A DNA stretch of 11,578 nt from Planctomycetota bacterium. GTDB lineage: Bacteria; Planctomycetota; UBA8108. The notes beneath the pieces were generated by a model. The model was not told where the DNA came from. It saw only the letters and a program-made list of their open reading frames with translations, and did not search any database. How positions within the stretch are numbered: the stretch's first letter is position 1; every line of letters begins with the position of its first letter. The DNA lies in contig JAKUSY010000056.1 of the NCBI GenBank assembly GCA_022451445.1, positions 1 to 11,578 of the forward strand, in the 5' to 3' direction. Shown here piece by piece: positions 1 through 7,918 of this stretch. The translations under genes were made by a program, and so were the position numbers.

Positions 1-709
1 CGCCGGGGCGGGCTCGCGGTTGTGCAGCCGGGGCTCCGAGAAGGGGGTGAAGGTTTCATCGACGACGTTGATCGCGTCGCCGCAGTTGATGCCGTTGGCG
101 GCCCAGGCAAAGGCGACGTGGTTGTCGTCGTTGAAGTCCTCGAAGTTGCAGGACCAGTCATCAAATTCGAAGATCATGGTGGGGCCGCTGCCCACGCCGG
201 TCGCGGCCATTCCTCCACCGCCGCAGCCGGGCGCGAACGGCGCCGAGAATCACCACGCACATCCCGTCGGCGGGCCGGCCGATGGCGCCATCGCGCAGCT
301 CGACGGTGATTTCCATCTTGATGTTGTCGTAGAGGTCACGCTCGGAACGGAAGACCGCTCCGGCGCTGGTATTGGCCGGGGGCGTGACGAGGACGTAGCC
401 TCCGAACTCCTCGAGGTCCAGCTCCAGCTGGTCCTCGATGATCTCCTCGGAATAGACGGTGCAGGGATTCTGTGGAGTGAACAGCGCGGGGTCCGGAGCT
501 CCCCCGGGGCCCGTTTCACAATAGGGGCTTTCGGGCGGTACCCAGCCGCCGAAGGCGCCTGAGTAGACCATGATCCACCCGTTTTCGGCGGGATCTTCAG
601 TGAAGTCGTCCTCGAAGAGGACAAGGTCATCATCCTGCGCCAGGGCCTGGTTGTTTCCGAAAAGGAAACAGCAGGCGACAAAGAGCCACATCGTGAAGAA
701 AAGCCGCAT
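1..709 (-). CDS. Exported L-type-lectin-like protein, partial at the left edge and frameshifted near position 238
   Basis: The ATG at 707-709 follows a GGAGG Shine-Dalgarno. A signal peptide is visible (basic MR, hydrophobic core at residues 4-18, likely cleavage after QALA at about 24). The mature protein has an FxDDFT...NGW start (residues 36-45) and, at about 148-157, DGMCVVILGA. The first frame then turns into Arg-rich nonsense and stops near 161. Shifting by one base at about 236-244 restores a sensible continuation to the window edge: Gly-rich GGGGMAATGVGSGP, then MIFEFDDW and DDNHVAFAW. Order and spacing match the legume/L-type lectin (ConA-like) fold: DGxxFVIL, a Gly-rich loop, an EFDxW strand and a D-N-H metal-site-like motif. 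About 236 residues are present and the C-terminus lies outside the window. The frameshift may be a sequencing or assembly error or real decay. A glycan-binding role is inferred from the fold only; family call moderately sure. Confidence 0.7.
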
Positions 710-716
710 AAGAAAA

Positions 717-721
717 CCTCC
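717..721 (-). promoter_or_regulatory. Shine-Dalgarno of the lectin-like gene
   Basis: GGAGG on the minus strand lies 7 bases before the ATG at 707-709. It fixes that start, which also gives a clean signal peptide. Confidence 0.75.
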
Positions 722-978
722 AACCTTTTCCAGCGCCGTATCTTTTAATTCAAGAAAACAGCCCGGATTGATTAATCAACGGCACAAGCGCCCATAAGCG
801 GAATTACCGCGGGCGGCTGAGCGTAAATGCACAATAAACCCAGAATATTCAGATTAAAGAGACCCTTAGTTTCCTCAAGATTACCCAACTGACCAATGAT
901 TATCTAACAGCGCACTATTAGACTCCAGACTAAAATGTACCGAAAAGACGATGAGACGGCTCGGTTCGGGAGCGAAGG
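722..978. promoter_or_regulatory. Divergent AT-rich intergenic region with a 12-bp palindrome
   Basis: This stretch separates the leftward lectin-like gene from the rightward TPR gene, so it should hold promoters in both directions. It is much richer in A and T than its flanks. A perfect palindrome, TTGATTAATCAA, lies at 768-779, about 60 bp before the lectin-like start, and could be an operator. For the rightward gene a TAAAAT (931-936) resembles a -10 box, but I find no good -35 at the right distance. No coding potential is apparent. Which regulator would bind is unknown. Confidence 0.4.
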
Positions 979-2982
979 ATGCTGATGTCCACGTGGACCA
1001 CCTGCCTGGTTTTTTTGAGAGCTGCACGGCAATGGGAGCTTCGCCCCGGAGGCCTGGGGAGCGCCGGTTTTTCAGCTCCGGTTTTCGCCCTGCTGTTGTG
1101 CGCCTGTACGCCTGCCGGGCCGCCGAAAGGCCTCGCGGCTGTCCTGGAGGAGGCTGATCGACTCGCCCGCGCCGGGCGGCCCCGGGGGGCCGCGGACCTT
1201 CTCGAGAAGGCGCGCGGCAGCGGCTCCCTGCGCGCCTCGGCCGAGCTGGGCGGAAAGATCGCCGAATATTATCTCGCCTGCGGCTCGAACCAGGGTGCCC
1301 TGCGTCTGTGCGACGAGCTCCTGTCCGCCGGGCCCGGCAATCCCGAGCTTCTCTACGTGAAGGGAGAGGCTCAGCGACGCCTGGTGAATCTCGCCGCCGC
1401 GCGGGAGGCCCTCTCCGAGGCCTTGCGGCTTTCTCCCGGCCATCCGCGCGCCAGTCTCGCTATGGCCCGGCTGAAATTCCGTACCGCCGCTCCGGCGGAC
1501 GCCCTGCCCCTTTTCGAGACTTTTTTCGCCGGCAAGGCGGAGAATGAAGATGAGGAGCTCATCAGCACCGCGAGGCTCGAATACGGCAGGGCCTTGCGGG
1601 CGGCGGGCCGGCACCAGGAGGCCGCGGATGAGTTCGCCGTATTGCTCGAGGGGGAGCCGACCCGCAGCGAATACTACTCGGAGCTTTCGGCCGCTCTCTA
1701 CCGGCTGCGCCATCGCAAGGAGGCGAAATTCCTCGAGAGCATCTACAAGGCGTTTTCACAGGGCAGCTTTGAAGAGTACGGCGTCGCCAAGATGAGGCTG
1801 CAGGGGCGCGAAGCGCAGGCGCTTGCCCAGCAGGCCGCCAACAGGCAGCGACAGCGCCGGTTTCTCGCCGCCTTCGAGTCCCATCGCAACGCCCTCGCCG
1901 CGAATTCAGGCGATGCCAGGATCCCGGGACTCTACGCCCGCTACTGCCTGGGCTTCAGGCGCTTCGATGAGGGCGCTGAGGCGATCTCTGCTGCGATCGC
2001 TGCGGGCTGCCGTCCTCTTTCCGGTCTCTGGTGGGAGAGAGGGCGCCTGGAGGCCGGGCGCAGAGACTGGCAGGCCGCCGCTGACGCCTTCCGCTCTACC
2101 ATCGCGGCCATCGAGACCGAACATAGCCAGGGGGACCGCGGGGGTTCGGAGCGCGGACAGGCCAACGGGTTTTCGGCTTATCTCGGCCTGGCCCGCAGCC
2201 TGATCGAGCTGGGCCGCGGCGACTCCGCGGATGAGGCGATCTCGCAGGCGGGTAAGCTTTCGTTTTCGGCCTGGGAGCCGAGCTATTGGAGGGGCAGGAA
2301 CCTGCTGGCAGCCGGAGAGGCTCCTGCCGCCCTGCGCGACTTTGAAGAGGCGGCCTGGCTCGGCAGGGATAAGGGGCTCGAACCGACGGCCGATCTCGTG
2401 GCCTGGACGGCGGTGGCCCGTGCCCGGACCGGCGCGGGCGGCGCCCTCGAGGAGCTCGTTGCCCAGCTCGAGAAGGCTCCCGGCAGGCTCGAGCTCTACC
2501 CCGAGGTGCTCGCCCTTTGCGGAGAGGATCCGGCCAGGAGGGAGTGGGCGCGCAAGGGTCTCGAAGAGATGGCGGCCAACCGGGCGAAGATCGACGCCCT
2601 CGAGGCCGAGCTCCAGGGGAGGCCTCTCGAGGAGAGCGCCGGGATCTATACCGAGTTGGCGGCGGCCTATTCGAAATTCAAGGAGCCGGGCGCCTACGAT
2701 TATCTCTTTCTCGCCAGCGAGCTTGACCCTGCGAACGCCGCGCTTCTCAAGCGCCTGCTCAACATCAGGAACAGGCCCCAGGACGTATTCTTCAGGCTCA
2801 GGCTCCTGCGCCGCCTGCTGGCGGCCGAACCCCTGAACGAATCGGCGCCCTGGGGCATGGCGGAAATCTTCCTGAAACTTCATGTCCGCCTCGCGGAGGC
2901 CCGGGCGCTTGTAGAAGACGGACTTGGAAAACACCCGGGCAGCGCGAGGTTGGAGTCTCTGCGGGCGCGGCTTGGCGAATAA
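979..2982 (+). CDS. Tetratricopeptide-repeat lipoprotein
   Basis: A 667-residue protein. The N-terminus has a long basic region and then a hydrophobic stretch, FALLLCAC (about 36-43), with a lipobox-like L-C-A-C. Cys43 would be the lipidated residue, followed by a Pro/Gly linker. The rest is almost entirely alpha-helical pairs with TPR character, for example residues 52-80, 86-118, 121-152 and 155-182, then 195-227. The alternating small residues A/G and the W/L-x-x-x-G/A pattern continue past residue 350 (WWERGRLEAG...ALRDFEEAAW), so roughly 12 or more repeats are likely. A GGGAG at 968-972, 6 bases upstream, supports the ATG at 979; the in-frame ATG at 985 is an alternative. It is the first gene of a rightward cluster with two exported paralogues, suggesting a cell-envelope scaffold or assembly role. 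TPRs mediate protein contacts, so the exact function cannot be read. No catalytic motif is seen. Confidence 0.85.
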   Translation: MLMSTWTTCLVFLRAARQWELRPGGLGSAGFSAPVFALLLCACTPAGPPKGLAAVLEEADRLARAGRPRGAADLLEKARGSGSLRASAELGGKIAEYYLACGSNQGALRLCDELLSAGPGNPELLYVKGEAQRRLVNLAAAREALSEALRLSPGHPRASLAMARLKFRTAAPADALPLFETFFAGKAENEDEELISTARLEYGRALRAAGRHQEAADEFAVLLEGEPTRSEYYSELSAALYRLRHRKEAKFLESIYKAFSQGSFEEYGVAKMRLQGREAQALAQQAANRQRQRRFLAAFESHRNALAANSGDARIPGLYARYCLGFRRFDEGAEAISAAIAAGCRPLSGLWWERGRLEAGRRDWQAAADAFRSTIAAIETEHSQGDRGGSERGQANGFSAYLGLARSLIELGRGDSADEAISQAGKLSFSAWEPSYWRGRNLLAAGEAPAALRDFEEAAWLGRDKGLEPTADLVAWTAVARARTGAGGALEELVAQLEKAPGRLELYPEVLALCGEDPARREWARKGLEEMAANRAKIDALEAELQGRPLEESAGIYTELAAAYSKFKEPGAYDYLFLASELDPANAALLKRLLNIRNRPQDVFFRLRLLRRLLAAEPLNESAPWGMAEIFLKLHVRLAEARALVEDGLGKHPGSARLESLRARLGE

Positions 2983-3075
2983 GCGGCCTCTTTCCGGAGG
3001 CACGGCTGCCGGCCGGGTAAAGAGACTCCATAAGTTGCTTGCAGCCTAAGGGCTCCATGCAATGATGTCCGCGAG

Positions 3076-4278
3076 ATGCGGTACCAGCGAGCTCATTTCA
3101 TTACCATGGCGCTCATTTTCGTGGGCGCCGCGCTATTGCTCTTCCCGGCGGCATCCTGCCGGCGAAAGGCGCCCCCTGCCGGGCCGGGAGCGACCGGGGG
3201 AGATGGTTCGGCTGCGCAGGAAGCCCCGCTACCGGGCAAGATCCCGGCATCGGCGGAGCTCGAAGCCCTTCGCGCCAGGGAGAAGGAGCTCACGACGCTC
3301 CTGGCGGATCTCAAGGCGAAGGGCCCGTCCGCTGCGAAGGCCGCCCGGGAGGCCCTGTTGGGCCACCTCGGCAGCTTCGATGGACGCGGGATGTACGAGA
3401 CGATGCGGGAGCTGCTTCTGAAGGGAGAGGAGGGATACCGGGAATTGCTGGGATTCTTCATCGCCTGCGATGAGGAGCACGACAAGATCCTCATCCTGAC
3501 CCACGACTCTCGCCTGGTCTACGCCATGCTGCGCCTGGTGGCCCTCTACCCCGGGAAGACCGCCGAGCTTTGCGATTACCTTATCCGCAATACGCGCGAC
3601 ATTCCCGGCTCCTTTGTTCGTCGCGAGATCTACAATTTCCTGCCCGTCTTTCTCAACTACCATCGCGGCAAGTACCCGGAGCTGCGGCAGCTTCTCAAGG
3701 AGGACATCGTTTTCCAGCTGAAGAAGGGCGGCCAGTATCTCTACAAGGTGACGTTGGCCATGCGGGATCTGCAGTTCAAGCCTCCCATCGAGTCGATGCT
3801 GCCGATCCTCTACAACCTCGAGGATCCAACTTCCCACGGTACCGTGATCGCGCATCTTGCAGGCCGAGGAGACGCCGGGTTGCAGGCCCTCATCAAGTTC
3901 GTTGAGGACACGGGAGACGGCGCTCATCGGAGTGTAGGCCAGGGGCTGAGGCATATTGTCGACATCGACGCCCTTGGACGAAAAGGTCTTGCCCTGCCCT
4001 TTCTCGAGCACGCGAACCCGGGCATTCGCCAGACCGCGACCTTCTATTATTTTCGCCATCCGCGGGAGCTTGCCGACCTCGAGCGGGCGCTGGGCTACCT
4101 GGATTCCGGGCTCACGGTCGCCCAGCAGAGCCTGGTGCTGGGCTCTCTCAAGCGCAAGAGCCCCGCGATCTACCGGGCGCTTCTTGAAGACCCGGCCCGG
4201 GTAACGGATGAGAAGGTCCGCGCCAGGCTGGAAAAGGCCGCGCTGAAGTTAAAGAAGGAGGCTGGCGATGACAGCTGA
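3076..4278 (+). CDS. Predicted lipoprotein, alpha-helical (HEAT-like), paralogue of the next gene
   Basis: A 400-residue protein of no family I recognise. The N-terminus has a hydrophobic segment (about 11-27) ending in A-A-S-Cys28, a plausible lipobox. A Pro/Gly/Ala linker follows (32-57), then a short predicted coiled coil (about 59-82, SAELEALRAREKELTTLL). The remaining 310 residues look like consecutive helical pairs, HEAT/armadillo-like in pattern, including NFLPVF (187-192) followed by HRGKYPEL. It aligns along most of its length with the downstream gene, so the two are a tandem duplication. The start is the least certain point: the ATG at 3076 has only a weak ribosome site, and the ATG at 3106 would still leave the hydrophobic segment. 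It lies 93 bp after the TPR gene and overlaps the next gene by 11 bp, so co-transcription is likely. No catalytic signature is visible. Confidence 0.8.
   Translation: MRYQRAHFITMALIFVGAALLLFPAASCRRKAPPAGPGATGGDGSAAQEAPLPGKIPASAELEALRAREKELTTLLADLKAKGPSAAKAAREALLGHLGSFDGRGMYETMRELLLKGEEGYRELLGFFIACDEEHDKILILTHDSRLVYAMLRLVALYPGKTAELCDYLIRNTRDIPGSFVRREIYNFLPVFLNYHRGKYPELRQLLKEDIVFQLKKGGQYLYKVTLAMRDLQFKPPIESMLPILYNLEDPTSHGTVIAHLAGRGDAGLQALIKFVEDTGDGAHRSVGQGLRHIVDIDALGRKGLALPFLEHANPGIRQTATFYYFRHPRELADLERALGYLDSGLTVAQQSLVLGSLKRKSPAIYRALLEDPARVTDEKVRARLEKAALKLKKEAGDDS
4255..4261 (+). promoter_or_regulatory. Strong Shine-Dalgarno inside the end of the upstream gene
   Basis: AAGGAGG lies 6 bases before the ATG at 4268. 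It is embedded in the last codons of the preceding paralogue, which supports the 11-bp gene overlap and translation of both from one message. Confidence 0.8.
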
Positions 4279-5473
4279 GAGCCCGGCCCGCAAGAGGAAC
4301 CCGGTTTCCGCCGTCGCCCTGGCGCTGCTGGCGCTGGCGGCCCTTTGTTCTCCCCGGCTGCTCATCCGGGCGCAGGCTCCCCCCGCGGAGGAGCTCGGCC
4401 GGGTCGAGGCGCGCATCAAATCGCTCGAAGAGGCGGTCGCGAAGCAGCGGGCGCGCCTTGGCGCGGCTGAGCAGGCCGGGAAAGAAACGCCGGCAGGGGA
4501 AGGATCGCCGGAAGTGTTCAGCACGGCCGCCTGGGCGAAAGCCGGCAGCGTTCCCGGGGTCACGCCGAAGGAGACGATCGACAACCTCCTGGGGTTCGTC
4601 GTGAGAAGCGATGGGGCGGGCCTGGTTCGCGAGATGGAAAAGCTGATGTCCGAGGGAGACAAGGGGCATGCGGTGCTGCAGGATTTTCTTCACGCCCTGG
4701 ATAAAAATGCCGAGCTGGGAAAAAAGCTGGCGGGAAGATACGACCTCGCCTTCGCGCTGACCCACCTGGCGATGCGCCAGGAAGAAGGCATGGCGCGCAT
4801 GGCGCACAGCTACCTCGGCGCGACCGGGGAAACGACCAGGACCGTACTGCGCGGCTATCTCCACAATTTCCTGCCGGTCTTTCTCAGGTTTCACGCGGGC
4901 CGGTTTCCCGATCTCGAGCAGGACCTGCGCGACGAGATCCTCCGCCTGCTCCTGGCCGGGGACAAGCGGCTGCGGCTGCTCTTCGAGGCGGGCGAAGCCC
5001 TCGGTTACTTTCCGCCTGTGGAGATCGTCAAGAGACGGCTGGCGGCGGCGACGGATTTCCAGGAGCACTCCGCCCTTATCTCTCATCTCGGGGCTCGTAA
5101 CGACAAGGAGTCGGTCAGGATCCTCAGGGGCTTTGTCGTCAAGAACATGCGTATCTACGGAGGAGCGGTCAGCCAGGCGCTGATAACGCTCGCACGCATG
5201 TCGGATCCTGAGGTCGAAAGAGTTTTCCGCGAGCTGACCTGGACCAAGGACGCCTTCATTTATGCAAAGGCCATCAGGGCCTATTTCGCGATCTCCAGGC
5301 ACGATGGGTTTACCCCGGAGGCCCGCCGCTACCTGAACTCCAGGGTGAGTTTTTCCGACAAGAAGCTTTTCATCAACCAGCTTCGTCGAGTGAATCCGGG
5401 CATCCTCGAGGAATTGCGTGCCACGCTCGGGCAGCTTTCATCGCAAGAGGTGCGTGATTTCGTCCTGAAATGA
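4268..5473 (+). CDS. Exported alpha-helical protein, paralogue of the preceding lipoprotein
   Basis: A 401-residue protein. It has a basic n-region (PARKR), a hydrophobic core (about 13-27) and a likely signal peptidase I site after RAQA (about 37). Unlike its neighbour it lacks a convincing lipobox, so it may be periplasmic rather than lipid-anchored. A coiled-coil stretch (about 41-70, heptad-like EELGRVEARIKSLEEAV) precedes the helical-repeat body. NFLPVFLRFHAGRFPDL starting at residue 200 matches NFLPVFLNYHRGKYPEL in the upstream protein. Further matches run before it (helix ending F-L-H-A-L-D against F-F-I-A-C-D) and after it (ALISHLGARND against TVIAHLAGRGD). Coiled-coil ends and similar bodies suggest the two proteins could pair with each other, but this is a guess. 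No known enzymatic motif is seen. The family is unnamed by me. Confidence 0.82.
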   Translation: MTAESPARKRNPVSAVALALLALAALCSPRLLIRAQAPPAEELGRVEARIKSLEEAVAKQRARLGAAEQAGKETPAGEGSPEVFSTAAWAKAGSVPGVTPKETIDNLLGFVVRSDGAGLVREMEKLMSEGDKGHAVLQDFLHALDKNAELGKKLAGRYDLAFALTHLAMRQEEGMARMAHSYLGATGETTRTVLRGYLHNFLPVFLRFHAGRFPDLEQDLRDEILRLLLAGDKRLRLLFEAGEALGYFPPVEIVKRRLAAATDFQEHSALISHLGARNDKESVRILRGFVVKNMRIYGGAVSQALITLARMSDPEVERVFRELTWTKDAFIYAKAIRAYFAISRHDGFTPEARRYLNSRVSFSDKKLFINQLRRVNPGILEELRATLGQLSSQEVRDFVLK

Positions 5474-5569
5474 CCCGCTGAGGGCCGCAAGGCCGCGAAT
5501 GACGGGATGCCGTCGCTATTCGTGGTATCCTCGAAGGTGGGTTCGAACCGCAATTCACGAGGTTTCCAG

Positions 5570-7918
5570 ATGGGACGCTTTCGCCATCGCGCTTTTCTTC
5601 TATTCCTGCTGATTCTGCCATTGCGGGCAGTGGTCGGGCAGGATGAGGAGCCGAGGCGCCCGGTGGTTCGCCTGGCGACCTACAACGTGCATGGCGGGCT
5701 GGAGGCTACCCCCACAGCCGTCGCCCGCTTCCTCCGCGGCCTGAACCTCGACCTGCTCTCCATGCAGGAGGTGCCGAGCCAGGAATACCTCGAGACGATA
5801 GCGTCGGTCACGGGATTGGAGCATTTCAGCATGCTCGACCGCTTCAAGGCGATCCTGTCGAGGACGCCGCTGGAGGGGACGCGGAGAATCCCCCTGGAGA
5901 CCGGCCGCAGCCTCATCCGAGCGACTACGCTGCTGGGTGGCGTGCCGGTTTCCGTTTACGGGGTTCACAATTCGTGGGACCAGGCCGGGGACCGGGAAAA
6001 CCGCCAGATCGTCAACGAGATCCTTCCGGTCGATTCGAACCCGCGGAAAATACTGCTGGGAGATTTCAACGATGAGCATTACTCGACGCAGAATGTCGTC
6101 CTGGAGCGCGCCCTCAACGATGCCTGGACCGATCTCGGGGTCCGGCCCGGCGAGCGCACGACCTGGCCCGCCACCGGCTTCGCCGGCACCGAGGGGCACC
6201 AGCTCATCGACCTGCTTTTCTACGATCCCGCCGGGGGCATGTTTCCCGTCTCCGCCAGCATTCCGAAGCTGGCCCCGGTGCTCTCGGATCACCGCCCGGT
6301 GGTCTTCAGCATGATGCTCACGGATCCCATCCGGGTCGATCCGCCGGAGGACTTCATCGTGGACGCGGTCTTCGGTCCCGAGGTCCTCGAGCTGCGATTT
6401 GACCGCGAGGTGGAGCTCGCGAGCGCGTCGCGTCCCGGGCGCTACGGTATCCGGCGCCAGGGGGACGCGGGCGCGCCGCTGGAGGTGTTGCGCGCCCGCG
6501 TCGATCGCCATCGCCGCCGGGTCCGGCTGATCACGGCCCCGCACGAGCCGGGAGCCGCCTACGTGCTGACGGCTGAGGGCGTCATTGCCCGCGGGGGGGA
6601 GCTGGGCATGTCCCCGACAAGCAGGGCGTATGTCTGCCGTGAAAATCTCGTGGTCAACCCGGGAGCTGAGCGGGACCTCGAGGGCTGGGAGGTGTCTGGC
6701 GGGATGGAGGCGGTGACCGGGCTGACGCAGCTGCAGGCCTACTCGGGCGAGAAGTTCTTTGCCGGCGGGGCCCGGGATGTTCACTCGCGCGCGTCCCAGG
6801 AGGTCTCCCTCGAGCCCTTCTCCGGGCCGATCGACGAGGGGCGTGTCACGGCCCATCTCGGCGCCTGGCTGGCCGCGGCCTATCTCAGATTTCCCGGCGG
6901 AGAGAGCCGCGCCGAGCCGTATGATGAGGCGGAGGTTTCGTTCTCACTGAGGGATTCCGCCGGCGCGGAATTGTGGAGCACGGCATCGGGAAAATTTGAC
7001 ACGCTCTATTGGTGGCCCTGGCGCGAGGCCGTGGCGGTGCCGCCGGGAACCCGCTCGGCCAGGGTCGTCGTCGCGGCAAATCGCAGGACGCTCATCGGCG
7101 GTACCCGCAACGATGGAGCCATCGACGAGGTCTTTTTCGGCATTGAAATCCGCCCCCGTGCCCATGGCCGGCTCGGCGGCAACCTGCTCTCCAATCCGGG
7201 CGCCGAATCCGTAGAACTCGCCCCCTGGAACGTGGAGGGAGGTTTTCGCCATGGGGCGAACCTGGCACGGTTTTTTACCGACTACCTGGTGACCCGTTCC
7301 GGGGATGGAATGTTCATGGCCTATCCTACAGCGGAGGTCGAGGAGTCCACCCTCTCCCAGGTTGTCGAGCTGCCGGAGGCGGCCCAATACCTGCGCTGGG
7401 GAGGGAAGCTGAAGAGCTTCGCCAGCCTCATGGGTGTCGGCCTCCGGGTCGAGGTTCTCGATGCCGAAAACAACGTGGCCTGCTCAGCGGGAACCGGCGA
7501 GCTGCGGTGCGCGCAATGGGAGAGCTTTTCAGGCGTGTTTCGTCTGCCCGTTGGCACGAGAAGGGCTCGGCTGGTCGTCACGGCAGGGATCCGCGGTCGC
7601 GCGGCCTTCGCCGATGACCTCGTCTTGCAGGCCCTGGGGGCCCAGGACGGGGCTCCCTGGTTTGAGCGCGGAGATGTCGACCGCGACGGGGTCCTGAACA
7701 TCACCGACGCCGTCGTCATATTGCAGTTTCTTTTCGCGGAGCCGGCAGGCGGCGGATTCTGCGCGGATGCGGCCGATGTGGACGATGATGGCCGGATCTC
7801 GGTAACCGACGCCATTCGCCTGCTCCAGCATCTTTACAGGGGCGGGCCTCCTCCGGAGGAGCCTCGCCTGGGGAATCCGGGCTCCGATCCTACGCCTGAT
7901 GAGTTGGTGTGCGAGTAG
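5570..7918 (+). CDS. Secreted endonuclease/exonuclease/phosphatase-family protein with two beta-sandwich modules and a dockerin
   Basis: A 782-residue protein. I chose the ATG at 5570 over 5507 because GAGG (5559-5562) is 7 bases upstream and the signal peptide (hydrophobic 9-22, cleavage near 23) then starts the protein. Residues 31-250 form an EEP (DNase I-like) domain: TYNVHGG (Asn39), QEV (Glu67), AILSR (94-98), VHN (His133), GDFND (Asp165, Asn167), Asp214, and SDHRP (Asp240, His241). The metal and catalytic set looks complete. Residues about 254-352 resemble an SbsA/Big_5 Ig-like domain. Two related modules start with NPGAE (about 358-535 and 537-695), resembling carbohydrate-binding galactose-binding-like folds. 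Residues 698-759 are a type I dockerin-like pair of calcium loops (GDVDRDG, ADVDDDG), followed by a Cys-containing tail. The substrate could be nucleic acid, a phospholipid or a phosphoester; the sequence does not decide. The 3' end overlaps murA tail-to-tail. Confidence 0.9.
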   Translation: MGRFRHRAFLLFLLILPLRAVVGQDEEPRRPVVRLATYNVHGGLEATPTAVARFLRGLNLDLLSMQEVPSQEYLETIASVTGLEHFSMLDRFKAILSRTPLEGTRRIPLETGRSLIRATTLLGGVPVSVYGVHNSWDQAGDRENRQIVNEILPVDSNPRKILLGDFNDEHYSTQNVVLERALNDAWTDLGVRPGERTTWPATGFAGTEGHQLIDLLFYDPAGGMFPVSASIPKLAPVLSDHRPVVFSMMLTDPIRVDPPEDFIVDAVFGPEVLELRFDREVELASASRPGRYGIRRQGDAGAPLEVLRARVDRHRRRVRLITAPHEPGAAYVLTAEGVIARGGELGMSPTSRAYVCRENLVVNPGAERDLEGWEVSGGMEAVTGLTQLQAYSGEKFFAGGARDVHSRASQEVSLEPFSGPIDEGRVTAHLGAWLAAAYLRFPGGESRAEPYDEAEVSFSLRDSAGAELWSTASGKFDTLYWWPWREAVAVPPGTRSARVVVAANRRTLIGGTRNDGAIDEVFFGIEIRPRAHGRLGGNLLSNPGAESVELAPWNVEGGFRHGANLARFFTDYLVTRSGDGMFMAYPTAEVEESTLSQVVELPEAAQYLRWGGKLKSFASLMGVGLRVEVLDAENNVACSAGTGELRCAQWESFSGVFRLPVGTRRARLVVTAGIRGRAAFADDLVLQALGAQDGAPWFERGDVDRDGVLNITDAVVILQFLFAEPAGGGFCADAADVDDDGRISVTDAIRLLQHLYRGGPPPEEPRLGNPGSDPTPDELVCE

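Noticed and set aside
20..562. Plus-strand open frame at the left edge
   Set aside because: It is antisense to the lectin-like gene, whose signal peptide, Shine-Dalgarno and motifs support the minus strand.
2986..3001. GCCTC/GAGGC 5-bp hairpin just after the TPR gene stop
   Set aside because: The stem is short, no T-run follows, and the next gene is in the same direction, so it is not a convincing terminator.
1906..3003. Long open frame on the minus strand (365 codons) antisense to the TPR gene
   Set aside because: Its translation is Arg/Pro/Gly-rich with no motif. It mirrors a convincing gene on the other strand, as expected in GC-rich DNA.
4148..5302. Long minus-strand open frame (384 codons) antisense to the second paralogue
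   Set aside because: There is no signal, domain or plausible start. The forward frame is supported by homology to its neighbour.
5535..5560. GGTTCGAACC, resembling a tRNA T-arm
   Set aside because: There is no acceptor, D or anticodon stem at the required distances. It is a 10-bp palindrome only.
5600..6856. Long minus-strand open frame (418 codons) antisense to the nuclease gene
   Set aside because: The forward frame carries a full EEP active site. The reverse translation has no recognisable features.
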